In this document: one piece after another, positions 26,649 to 36,984 of the stretch
How positions within the stretch are numbered: the stretch's first letter is position 1
Layout: the number at the start of each line of letters is the position of its first letter
NCBI GenBank assembly: GCA_001414345.1
Contig: LLCB01000009.1
Coordinates: 310,001 to 374,000, forward strand
DNA: 64,000 bases
Direction: 5' to 3'
Origin: Hymenoscyphus infarciens
Taxonomy: Eukaryota > Ascomycota > Leotiomycetes > Helotiales > Helotiaceae
Made by a program: the position numbers and the translations under genes
The notes under the pieces: model-generated
Seen by the model: the letters and a program-made list of their open reading frames with translations, nothing else
Database searches by the model: none
Told to the model about the DNA's origin: nothing

Positions 26649-27800
26649 ATGAACTCAACCCCAACAACCTCATACCTCCCTCTAACATCTCATTTCGAGA
26701 TCCGACTTCTATTGCTGAAGCCTGGTCCTCGAGGTAGTCCCATCGAGTGTTCTCTCATTCATACCAAGATCGGGAAAATCCCATATGAAGCGCTCTCGTA
26801 TGAATGGGGAATTCAAAAACCTAACGAGCCGACGATTTATATCTCAGATACCCTTCACGAAACACCAAATCATCTTCACGAACCGATAATCAACGCTCCT
26901 CGGCAGATACGCAACAATTTACACGATGCGCTTTCTCGTATTCGACTGCAGGACGAAGAACGATGGCTCTGGGTTGACGCCTTATGTATCAACCAGGCGG
27001 ACAATGGAGAGCGAACACATCAGGTCGGAATAATGGGAAGGATTTATGAATCCGCGAACATGGTGATAGCCTGGTTAGGGGAGGAGAATGAAGAAGACAT
27101 GCTCACAATGAGGACCCTTGAAAGGGATATTCCCCTTTTACCTCAATGGCGTAAGCTCCACCAGGTTCAAGCCTTTATGGAGTGGTGTGAGAAGTCATAT
27201 TGGCATCGTGTATGGATTGTGCAAGAACTCATTTTAGCACGGAACCTAATTCTAATGGTTGGGAGGGAGTCTAATTCTGTGGAAAATTTTGTCACAACAA
27301 TGGCTGAGATAACTCGAATGCCTAAAAATAAGAGAGAGTGACAATTGGCGGAAGCTCTACCGAGAAGATGGGAACACACTTTGGCTTTTATTTTGCTGGA
27401 TGCTCGTCGTCCAAGAACTTCAACCCATACGGAAAGTAGTCCTGGTGGTCCATTTGGTAAGAAGCTTTGCGATTGGATATTTAGGTGCCGTGATAGTAAG
27501 TGTATGGATCCCAGAGATCATGTGTACGGACTGCTGGGAGTTTCCGAGGATGTTGTGGAACTCGAGGATGGTCAGCTAGCGATAGAAGTCGACTATGAGA
27601 AGAGCCTTTTGCCGCTTTATTATGATGTTGCGAGGTTTTGGGTAGCACAATATGGTTATAGCATTCGGGATAGTTATTTGGGGCATTTTCTAGGAAATAT
27701 CTTTGAGCTAAGTAGCAGTGAGATAACTAGTGCTGAGGACAAGTTCGAAGAATCTTATAAGATTGGTAAAGGGGTTTATGAGAAAAAGCTTGGTAGATAG
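26649..27800 (+). pseudogene. HET-domain (heterokaryon incompatibility) gene, broken
   Basis: HET-domain proteins trigger cell death when unlike fungal strains fuse. The reading frame from 26649 carries the diagnostic core: YEALSYEWG, then WLWVDALCINQ (residues about 106-116), IYESANMVIAWLG and WHRVWIVQEL. A TGA at 27339-27341 interrupts it after 230 residues. The same frame continues immediately through DPRDHVYGLLGVSED to a stop ending at 27800. The two halves together give about 383 codons, so a single nonsense change (for example CGA to TGA) explains the break. A 78-bp intron (27338-27415) would also remove the stop in frame, but its ends GTGACA and CCAAG are weak and it would delete plausible coding sequence. 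The C-terminal half is short for the family. The HET identity is firm; pseudogene status is likely but not certain. Confidence 0.8.
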
Positions 27801-28131
27801 GAGAAGCCGTCTTTCCGCAAAAAACAGTCACGCATTACTATATTCTCTTCCTTTAAATACTTTGTCTCGTTCTTCTTTTCCCACGAATCAAGTAATACTG
27901 AATCGCCTATCACAACAATAACAAACATATCTCCTCTCTACACCTACCCTATCTCCACTCTTTACCACCTAGCAACAATTTCACTAAGCGCTTTGAAGCC
28001 TTCGCGAAGAGTTTGCAGAAACTGAATCATAAAACGCAAGGCGTCATCGTTGGTTAAGATATCCTTCTGGTGACAAGCCAGGCGACGACGTCTATTTTTA
28101 AATCTACGAGCTCTCTTTTAGCTCTACCTAA
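27801..28131. other. Intergenic, nothing recognised
   Basis: Normal-composition sequence between the HET gene and the first MITE. No gene, RNA or repeat was recognised. Confidence 0.6.
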
Positions 28132-28433
28132 GAGGCTGTTTAGCTCGCACATTTTCCTACTTTTTTGAAATATACACCACCAAAAATAACAAAGTCATAT
28201 GCAAACGTTTAGCTAATATATATTATAGTACACACTTCTACAACTCCTAGTACTAGTACTAGCACAACTCTAGCCGTCTACTATTATTTTTGACAGCGAT
28301 ATATACGTTAAGCTAAAGAGTAATTGTATATCTTTATAAAAAAGCCATAATATAATTAGAAATGTACAAACGCCTTTAGGCCATATACTCGTGTATATAT
28401 TTATAATAAATTATATACGCGCCAAAAAGGCTC
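28132..28433. mobile_element. PIF/Harbinger-like MITE
   Basis: A 302-bp element with terminal inverted repeats. The left end GAGGCTGTTTAGCTCG matches the complement of the right end (ending GCCAAAAAGGCTC) with about four mismatches in 16. It is flanked on both sides by a TAA duplication (28129-28131 and 28434-28436). The 3-bp TWA target and GAG(C/G)CTGTTTAG ends fit Tourist/PIF-Harbinger MITEs. There is no ORF. It shares its ends with the element at 29380-29820. Confidence 0.65.
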
Positions 28434-28790
28434 TAAATAATAACCGTATACACTTGGTACGGGGCGTGAACACTCGCAGGACACTGCACCCTCCAGTAGT
28501 TGATGAAAATCTATAGTTACTAGTTCTGTTTAACTATTCAAGGAGCTAGAATAGCAAACTACCTTGCCAAAAAGAACCTTTGACTACGAGGTCAAGGATA
28601 CTTGGTGTTGAAGCTTGGAAGGGGCCACTTTTGCGCTTTTCACTTTTCGATTTTGTAACGAGACTAGTAAAGGAGAGATTTTCTCTAATGCCAGGATCGA
28701 AAAACCTAACCTGAACCATTCTCCGTCAGTTCCCTACTCTCCACCACAAACACCTCCACCCGCAAACCCGGTATCCACTTCCTCCCCACC

Positions 28791-28910
28791 ATGTCCGATC
28801 CACAACAACACGATCTCAAATACAGTCATTCCCAGCATCAAAGTAAAACAATCCCAGCGGCTTTAGCTCACTTGGGAGAGCGCCAGACTGAAGTTAACTT
28901 CAGACATTGA
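28791..28910 (+). CDS. Small ORF fused into tRNA-Phe sequence, possible truncated exon
   Basis: An ATG in good fungal context (CCCCACCATGTCC) opens a 39-codon frame. Its first 22 residues (MSDPQQHDLKYSHSQHQSKT and on) have ordinary coding composition. From residue 23 the codons are read from the 5' half of a tRNA-Phe gene, and the TGA stop lies in the tRNA intron. It may be the start of an old gene whose remainder was displaced by the tRNA, or chance. No family is recognised. Confidence in a real protein is low. Confidence 0.25.
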   Translation: MSDPQQHDLKYSHSQHQSKTIPAALAHLGERQTEVNFRH

Positions 28911-29004
28911 AATCTGGAGGCACTGTGTTCGATGTAAGTATCTACTTCACAATCACCTAATTGGATGACTCATTCTAATATATCAAATAGCCACAGAAGC
29001 CGCA
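28857..29004 (+). tRNA. tRNA-Phe(GAA) with anticodon intron and a second GT-AG insertion in the T-loop
   Basis: The acceptor stem GCGGCTT (28857-28863) pairs perfectly with AAGCCGC (28997-29003), with discriminator A at 29004. D-stem GCTC/GAGC, anticodon stem CCAGA/TCTGG with anticodon GAA at 28890-28892, and T-stem CTGTG/CACAG are all intact. A normal tRNA intron of 18 nt (28894-28911) follows the base after the anticodon and contains CTTCAG, complementary to the anticodon loop. A further 57 bp (28934-28990) interrupts the T-loop between TTCGAT and C. It begins GTAAGTATC, holds TTCTAATATATC near its end and closes with AATAG, the signature of a fungal spliceosomal intron. Base 15 is C instead of G and base 48 is A instead of C, so the Levitt pair and the A-box consensus are damaged, and the insertion splits the B-box. 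There is no TTTT run inside; T-runs follow at 29047 and 29057. It is probably an inactive tRNA gene unless the insertion is removed. Confidence 0.85.
28934..28990 (+). other. 57-bp spliceosomal-intron-like insertion in tRNA T-loop
   Basis: The ends are GTAAGT and TAG, with a branch-like CTAAT about 14-16 nt before the 3' end. Its length matches the 52-66 bp introns of neighbouring protein genes. Removing it exactly restores a 7-nt T-loop and perfect T and acceptor stems. No target-site duplication is evident. See findings. Confidence 0.7.
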
Positions 29005-29379
29005 ATTCTGCGAACGATAGATAACTATCGTCTCTCGAACAATTTATTTTTGCTAATTTTTTGAAAGTTGTGTGGTGGGAAGTGGGTTAAGATGTGGGTT
29101 TAAGTGGAGATGGTGGGCGGAGGAGGGCTGGTGATTGGTCGAGGGGTTGAAGTGGGGATTAATTTTTTTACTATAAGTTGTTTAACTTTCATTTTACAAA
29201 AGGTATTTATAAGAAGGCTAGAAGAAGATCTATTTGAGACAGAGGTAATAATTATTAAAGCTCTATTCTCGTCGAAATATAGGCCGCTCTTAATATTTAA
29301 GTACGTCTTATAAAAAACTTATTATTTAATAATAAGAGAGGAAACAAAAAATTATACCGAGTACTTTTTACTATATTAA
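29005..29379. other. Intergenic, becoming AT-rich
   Basis: Contains Pol III-type T-runs after the tRNA gene and a short hairpin (CGATAG/CTATCG). The sequence grades into the RIP-affected block from about 29160. No gene is supported. Confidence 0.5.
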
Positions 29380-29820
29380 GAGCCTGTTTAGCTCGCTCTA
29401 GAATAGTATTAAATAAACTAGTAAAGATGCTAGAGTCTTACTAAAGTAGCTTAATATATATTAATTATTAAATAATTATTTAAATAATATAAGTAATTGT
29501 TTAGCTTATTTAGTATAGGTTTTTAAGAGTACTAGATTAGTAGTCTAAGTAGTAGTACTAAAATATAAAATATATTCTAATTATTATCTTTTTAATAATA
29601 ATTAGATACTTGTCTTATTTTAGTAGTTTTTTTCTTTTTAAAGAATTTATAACTATATTTAAAGATATACTATAATTTTTAGATAGATAGACGAAACGAT
29701 TTAGTATATCTAAAAGTATTAAAGATATTAAATTATCTAATACTATTCTAATACTATTTTAGTTCTATATATCTTAAATAACCTAAAAATAATACTAACT
29801 AAATAGGCTCTAAGAAGAGA
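29380..29820. mobile_element. PIF/Harbinger-like MITE, RIP-affected
   Basis: A 441-bp element whose left end GAGCCTGTTTAG is complementary to the right end CTAAATAGGCTC with one mismatch. It is flanked by TAA on both sides (29377-29379 and 29821-29823). It shares its terminal sequence with the MITE at 28132-28433. The interior is AT-rich and has no ORF. Confidence 0.65.
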
Positions 29821-29823
29821 CTA

Positions 29824-32800
29824 TTTAAAATATAAACCTTCTTTTCTGATTTTAAATTATTCTAAATAATCCTAAGTAAGAAGACTGAAAACTTATCTCT
29901 TCTTTATTTCTATATTTTCTATATAGTGAAAATAACCTAAGTTATAAAGCATAGCTAAGTGAAAAACAAGCTAGCTACTATCTTAAAATATAACTTAAAA
30001 AAGAGTATTATAACGAGAATTTATATTAAAGAGTCCGTGTTTTTAAAACGTTATTAGACTTATTAATATTAAAAAAAAACTTATATTACTCGCTATATAA
30101 TCGTACTCGCAAAAAGCTATACACCTTTTTTCAGAGACTAAATTTTTTAGTCTAAAACACCTAATCTTACTTATACTTAATTAAGAAGTAAAATTCCTTT
30201 TATAGAGTCTCTCTTAGAAAGCTCTCTATCCTTATCTACGCTTTTAGAAAGAGATATAAGAAAGAGAGAGGTTTACCTAATTCCTTTTATTATAGCTATC
30301 TAATAATGTTTTATTTCTAAGACTTCTAAGTCTCTTAAATAAGGTACTATAGCCTAAACCTTCTTTAAAGGTATTAGAGAAGCTATAAACTACTATTTAA
30401 ACACTATTCTTAATAGTACTCTCTTAGATCTCTTACCTCTTCTTTAAACCTTCTATACCTAGATTACTAACCTTAGCCTCTTCTACTATAAGGTATATAC
30501 TAAAAAGACCTTACCTCCTCTTCTCTTAGCTTATAGTACTTACTTAAAGTATAAGGATACTACTACGCTCTCTTTAACCCTTCTCTTCTTTTTAAATACT
30601 ATAAGAAAAATTTCTTATATATAAACTACTAAGGATGCTTTATTACTTAAAAAGATACCTTAAACTACTAAGTCTTTAAAGAAGATAATAATAATAATAA
30701 TAACTCTACTCTACTCTCTCTCTTCTATTTAAAAGAATAAGAATAAGAGACCTAGGCTCTTTATCTAAATCCTACCTAACTCCTTAGATAGAGTCTACTC
30801 TACTTATACTATTTTCTTAGTACTTTATAACCTAGGAATTAGATATAAAGACCTAGTATATAAAGTACTCTTAGTTAATTCTAGCTTTACTATTATCTCT
30901 AAAGATAAAGAAGCTTTATAATCTCTCTTAGTAAAGAAAGCTAGTATATAAACTCTTTTTAGCGCTACTAGAATAGAGCTTTTATAAGACTAGATAGCTT
31001 TTTATATTTTAGGCATTCCTTAAAAAGTAGAATCTATCTAGATTACTTAAGTAGAAGTAATTTAATTAACCCTAGCTCTTACTACTTCTAAAGTAGTAGT
31101 ATTAGTAATTAAGAAACGAATTAGAGCTAACCTTATAAAAGTTTATATAGCTATTAGCTCTCTCTTAAATAACTTATTCTATACTACTTAGATAGCCTTC
31201 TTTAAAGAAGAGGATATAAGAGACCTCTCTACTATCTTAAACGTAACTTTAATTCTAAGTAGTAGAGTCTATTTAAAGCGCCTTCTAAAGAAGTCTACTA
31301 TAATTTAGTACTTAAAGTACTAGTAATAGTATAATACCTAGAATTATAATAAAAGCTAATAATACTACCTCTATAATAGTATAAAATACTTAAAAGACTT
31401 CTATCTTTAGTATATTAAGTACTCTTAATATAAATTAAAGTACTTATACTATAGTAGTTCTTATATCTTAGATAATATTATATATTAACTTTAGCTAAAA
31501 GCTACTAGACCTTTACTTTTAGTAGAGAATATAAGATCTATTTAATAAGTATACTCTAAGGAATAACTAAGAAAAGAGAATAATTTACCTTATAGCTTTA
31601 TAAATATAAAAATAGACTATCTTACTACCTCTCCTCCTTCTCTAAACCCTTAGTTAAGTAAGAAGGCTATTTTAAATACCTTCTCTTCTCTACTCTTATA
31701 CTCTATCTCTTAACTTAAGAGCTTTAACGCCTACTCTAATCTCCTCCTTTTATAAGTAGGTAAGGACCTTTTAAATAATACTATCTCTAAGTCTTATAAA
31801 CTAATATATATAAGTCTAATAAGTACTAAGAACTAGCTCTTTAACTTATATACTTTAGATAAGTAGATATAGTTTTTATATAAGAACTATATATTTACTA
31901 AAAAGAGATTAACTATTAGATTATAAGACACTACCTAAACTATATCTACTTTTTACCTATTTATAACTAGAATAAGAACCCTCTTTAAATACTTACTTTT
32001 ATATAAAAAGAGATAGGTATCCTCTTAAGCTAATAATTATTAATCATACTCTTACTTAATTACTAAGACCTTGTTTATATTAAGATTACGCTCTTTTAAG
32101 GCTCTCTACTATATATTCTTAATATATATAATACTCTTCTAAGTACTAAGAGTGCTAGAGAGGCTATTAACCTTATCTTTAACTTAGAATATATCTATAC
32201 TATAAATACTCTTATAACTAGAGACTTAAATTTAAAGAGCTAGCTCTAATAACTAGACTTTCTTAGCTAAGAAAGTATATAAGCCTCTTTACTTATTAGC
32301 TAGATAGAGGATAAAGGACTATAACTTTCTACCTCTTTTAGAATATAAATATATAATCTTAGTAATACTCTTAACCTTACCTTTTACTCTAGTAACCTCT
32401 TCTAAAGAGGAGCCTCTACTAAGGTAGACCTCTCTTTTAAATATAGCTTAGATCACCTCCTACTTCTTACTTAGCTCTTATATATAGGAAATCTAATAGA
32501 GAAAGACCTACTTTTAAAGCTTAGTACTCTTAATACTAAAACCTTTAAGACAACTCTTTAAAATAAGCTTAAAATATAATAGCTATTTAAACTTATAAAG
32601 TAACTAAATACTAATTTACTAGAAGCCTTAGTAGAATTTATTATTAAGAGCGTATATAGCACGTACCTTTATAGTACTAAGTAAGGACTTAGTTATAGAT
32701 TTAGACACCCTTAGTAGAATAAGGAGTACTAGGTAGTAGCTACCGAGGCTAAGTAAGTATAAAGATATAGAATAAACCTATAAGTCTTAAAGTCTTTCTA

Positions 32801-34040
32801 TAAGAGTCTAAGGTAAGAGATCTAGAAAGTAAAGAGAGAACACTTCTATAGTCTAATTAATAAGGTAATAAGAAGTAAAGACGTTTTTAAGATTTATAAG
32901 TAGTACTAGAGTACTAGAGTCTATAAGTCCCTACTCTTAAGAGACTTAGTAGGCTAATTAGACTTTACTACTTAAGAAAAGTAAAAGATCTTAGTATAAG
33001 AGCTACTTATAAATAAAGCTAAGGTTAGAGATATTCTATTTAATACTCTAACTACTACTTCTTAGTCTCTTCTATAAGCTAACCTTACTTTATATAAAGT
33101 TAAGGAATTAATTCTTAATAAAGCTTTAACTATACTAAAAGAGGACGAGCTTATAATAGAGGTTTTTAAAACAGCTTAGCTATAAATATTAAGTCTTATT
33201 CTCTCTTTATTTAAAGACTATATTAAGATAGGCTTTTATCTAAAGATCTTTTATACTACTATTATTACTATTATTCTTAAGCTTAATAAGAAAGATAAAT
33301 CTTCTTCTTAAGTATACTAGCTAATTATACTACTCTTAGTTCTTAGAAAAGGGCTTAAAAGGCTTCTTACTAAGTAAGTCTCTTAGATAGCTATTAAATA
33401 CGCTATTCTAGGTTAGAACTAGTTTAGCGCTCTCCTATTAAGAGCTATTATAGACCTTACTACTTATCTTACTTTTAATATTAAGTTAGCTCTTATAAAT
33501 AAATAAGAAGTCTCTCTTCTTATACTTAATATTAAAAGGGCTTTTAATATAGTACTCCCTAGCTACTTAATTAAAAGACTTAAAGAGTAAGAATAGCTAT
33601 ACTATCTTATAGAATAGGTCTTCTCTTTCTTAACTAATAGATCTATAAAAGTAAAGCTTAATAAAGAGATAGAAGACGCTACCTTACTTAAATATAGCCT
33701 CCTTTAAGGCTTATCTATCTTACTAATTCTTTTTATACTATATATCTAACCTTTTTTTAGGCTAGGAGTTAGCTTACTTCTAGTAGTATAAAGATTTAGC
33801 TATATTAATAATATTAGACTACTTACTTCTAGACTTTTAAAGGTAAGGAATATTAAGCTACTTATAGAATAAGTAACTAGTATATTTAAGTAGAGTATAG
33901 ATAAGAGTATTACCTTCGATGCTAAAAAGTTAAAACTTATCTACTTCTGTAACAATAAGGCAGGAGTAGAGTAGAGAAGTAGTCTATTCGTAGTTATTAA
34001 CGCGAAAACTAAAGGTAAAGAGCGAAGACAGCTCTAAACG
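29824..34040 (+). mobile_element. Tad1-like LINE retrotransposon relic, 5' portion with reverse transcriptase
   Basis: Heavily RIP-mutated. In one frame, stops excepted, about 33270-33760 reads as a non-LTR reverse transcriptase: KLNKKDKS, a conserved LGK-like LRKGLKRL block, LLILNIKRAFNIVLPSYLIK, then VFSFLTNRSIKVKLN and a decayed LPQGSPLSP region. Nearly every interruption is TAA or TAG where CAA, CAG or TGG is expected, the RIP signature. The upstream 3.4 kb probably covers ORF1 and the endonuclease, but I could not place them. The same element resumes at 36985. Confidence 0.75.
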
Positions 34041-34253
34041 ATGCTAATATACAAGAGGTACGAAACCGAACAACGACATACGTCGGCTAATACAAAAGCC
34101 CGAACCCTACGAAGTACGTCCGAAAGTCTGGACGGACGTACGGACGTACGTAACCTTCCTAAATTAGACAATACAAAACAACAACTACCGAAACCTTATA
34201 TGTACGGCATATACCATGTTATCTCGGCTATATAAGACGGTATGCTGTTACAT
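34041..34253 (-). repeat. LTR copy A, well preserved
   Basis: Aligns with 36778-36984 over its whole length through shared blocks ('cggctaatacaaaagcccg', 'ctacgaagtacgtccgaaag', 'acgtacgtaaccttcctaaa'). It keeps C and G where the other copy has T and A, so it has suffered less RIP. Confidence 0.75.
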
Positions 34254-34924
34254 CCCCCTCCCTTGAAAAAGACTCGTCTCGAGTCTTCTCTCTCTTATCG
34301 TTTAGAGCTGAATCGGGATAGTGTAAGTATTATAACATTTATCGTATTTAATTTTGTTGTAAGCAAGAAAGTTAAGGTCTAAATCGTAGCTGACCCGGGT
34401 TCGAAGATGCTTTGTTTATCGTAATGTCGTAAGCGAGATGTCGGCTTCGAATCGTAACCGTAGATACTTGTAAAGAGACTTCGTTTCTAATCCTTTAATA
34501 TTAAAAGCAAGCGTTCGCTAAAAGAGTGTGGTCCGATCCTGTCTAGCAGGTCGGAAAAAGTTCAAAGTTCAAAGTTCAAAAGTTCAAAAAAAAAGTTCAA
34601 AAACTTTAAAAAGTTCAAAACAGAGTCGAAGGCGAATTCAGAATAGAGTCGGAAGTCGTTCGGTCGTGAGGTAGTGATAACTCAGTTAAGAGCTCACTTC
34701 GATAGCGTACCGATTCGCATTTGATTCGAATTCAAAAACGTGAAGTCGGAAACGAAAAGTCGATAATGTCGTAGATAGTAATAACTTAGCTAAGAGGTTA
34801 CTATCCTTTCGAGAGCGTACCGATTCGTATCCGATTCAAAGAATTTAATGAAAAAGAACTTCTAGCCTAGCCAGAAGTAAAAAGAAGTAAAGAATATAAA
34901 GACTATAAGACTCTATACCAGAGT

Positions 34925-35165
34925 TGGTGGGGTTTCGGCTGGTCAAAGGCGAAGTTGTTACCGAAGTTGTCTTACTAAAATTGTTGTCCGAGTTCAGGAC
35001 AACAAAAGTAGTAGTTTCGGGTGGTCAAAGGCGAAGTTGTTTCCGAAGTTTATCGAATTATCCGAGTAAACGGGGACAATAAAAGGGGGAGTTTCGGCTA
35101 GTTAAAACAAAAGAGTTGTTGCCGAATTTGAAAATGCTATCTAAGGTTTGAGATAACAAAAAGGG
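34925..35165. repeat. Three tandem copies of an approximately 80-bp unit
   Basis: Copies starting near 34929, 35013 and 35089 share 'gtttcggctggtcaaaggcg', 'aagttgttaccgaagttgt' and a 'ggacaacaaaa' ending. Just upstream, two related units of about 110 bp (34660-34740 and 34755-34850) share 'agcgtaccgattcg'. The island is clearly less AT-rich than its surroundings. Confidence 0.7.
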
Positions 35166-36094
35166 GTATAGTTTTAGGTACGACATTTATTAGTACTGTT
35201 GTAGGAACTGTGTTACTCAGGCCTGTAGGCTGCCTTATTCCCTTCAAGGTACTTAAGGACTTATTTGTCATCTTCCGATTCCGATTCCACTTCTCTAGAA
35301 GTAATAGAAGATCTGCTATTAGATTATAAAGAGTTCAGAGCTAAATTAGACAAGGAGAGAGGGGTGTTTTAAACCGAAGTATATAACTTAGTGTTTTAGT
35401 ATGTCTCCTTATCTAAAGCTAAAAGATTAGCTACTATTTTAATAAAGTTATAGTTCTATTATCTCTTTCTTAAAGCAGCTAAGTTTTAGAGCTATAGTAT
35501 AATCTTATTCTACATTTAAAAGAACTATTCTAATTCTAGTATACTTCTAAGTATAGCTATACTTGAAAAGCGACTCTTAAAATTAATAAAAGTTTCTTTA
35601 ACATCTTCTTATCTTATTTATAAGGCTGTGAAAGTATTCTAAGCATCCTCTATTTCATAACTAGTTAAAAAGTAAGTATCTAAAAAGATAACTATATCTT
35701 CTTAATCTTTAAAAGTATTTTAAACTAAGTTTAACTTATATCTAGGCTCTAGATAGTTTCTAACTAGTCTAGTTATTATACTCTAAATAAGAGCTTTATA
35801 TATTAGAGGTAAACTGTAGTAGTTAGCATTTATATAGAGTCTATCTTATACTAATATCTTCTATTATTAGTATATAAGTGAAATACTATTATCTAAAAGT
35901 TCAATCTTTTTAGTTATCTTACTTTTTCGTTAAAAGATATTCGAAGTAGCTTCGATGCTATATCAGGTAAAAGAGGAATATTAGAAGGTATTAGAGGTAG
36001 CTGCCCGTAGCTGAAAGGGGTATAAATTTAGGCTTAGAAGTAGAAGAGGGTTAGATTAGAGAGGGTTTAGAGAGGAGGTATTTTATTAACTTTA

Positions 36095-36250
36095 AATTAT
36101 AAGTTCGCTTACTCTCTTTTCTAGCTTAGCTAGCCGATCCTTTATTTCTTGATTTTCTACTTCTAAAGTATATATAACTAACTATATCTAGTCTATGTTT
36201 AAGAAGTCTCGCTTATCTTTGTTATTTCGTCGAGATCTTCTAGATCTTAG
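36095..36250 (-). pseudogene. Gag-like coiled-coil remnant
   Basis: The minus-strand frame reads RRSRRNNKDKRDFLNID, then LVIYTLEVENQEIKDRLAKL and EKRVSELI, with TAG where CAG is expected. The heptad-like leucine spacing suggests a coiled coil. Its orientation matches the minus-strand LTRs. The family is uncertain. Confidence 0.45.
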
Positions 36251-36777
36251 TATACGGATGCTATTCGGGAATAGAGGGGGGGGGGTAAGAGCAGATTTAG
36301 AAGCCTTTACGATGACTTTTTAGTGATAGTCGACTTATTCACCGAACTTATATATAGTAGTCCCTATACGGAGAGGGTTATTAGAAGCCTCTAGAGCACT
36401 TAGTGTATTCCTACTTCCTTAATATATAAAATACGCTTTTTACTAGCTATTTATATAGATACTAAACCCTAGTATCACTAGCTATCTAGGAGATCTCTAG
36501 AATCCCAGCTATTTAAGGATATTATCGTCCTAGTCTAAATCTAAGCCGAGTTATATTCGAAAACAAAAGGAGTAACGATAAGCTCGAAAGAGATATTATA
36601 AAGGCTATTACTAGCGAAGTCGAGTTTAGCCTTTTTATATAATAGTACGAAATATATACAACTATAGTAGAGGTATATAGGAGTGCGTATAGCAGAATAA
36701 CGTATATAGATACTAGGCTCTAATATAGAAGAAAAGGCTAAACTAGCCTTTTCTAACTCTAGAAGAGTAGGCTACTA

Positions 36778-36984
36778 TATATAAGAGGTACGAAACTAAA
36801 CAACGACATACGTCGGCTAATACAAAAGCCCGAACCCTACGAAGTACGTCCGAAAGTCCGGACGAACGTACGAACGTACGTAACCTTCCTAAATTAGATA
36901 ATATAAAACAACAACTACTAAAACCTTATATATACGGCATATACCATGTCATCTCGGCTATATAGAACGGTATACCGTCATAAC
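36778..36984 (-). repeat. LTR copy B, RIP-affected
   Basis: Direct-repeat partner of 34041-34253 with several C-to-T and G-to-A differences. On the minus strand it begins TGACGGTATACCG. Confidence 0.75.

Larger units (their letters stand above)
34041..36984 (-). mobile_element. LTR retrotransposon (non-autonomous or decayed) nested in the LINE
   Basis: Direct repeats of about 205 bp at 34041-34253 and 36778-36984 bound a 2.9-kb element. On the minus strand the 34-kb copy runs TGTAACAG... to ...TTAGCA, so transcription would be on the minus strand. A gag-like coiled-coil remnant on that strand (36095-36250) agrees. No protease, reverse transcriptase or integrase could be read in the interior, so it may be a LARD/TRIM-type element or internally deleted. 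It interrupts the LINE between its reverse transcriptase and RNase H. No convincing target duplication was found. Confidence 0.6.
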
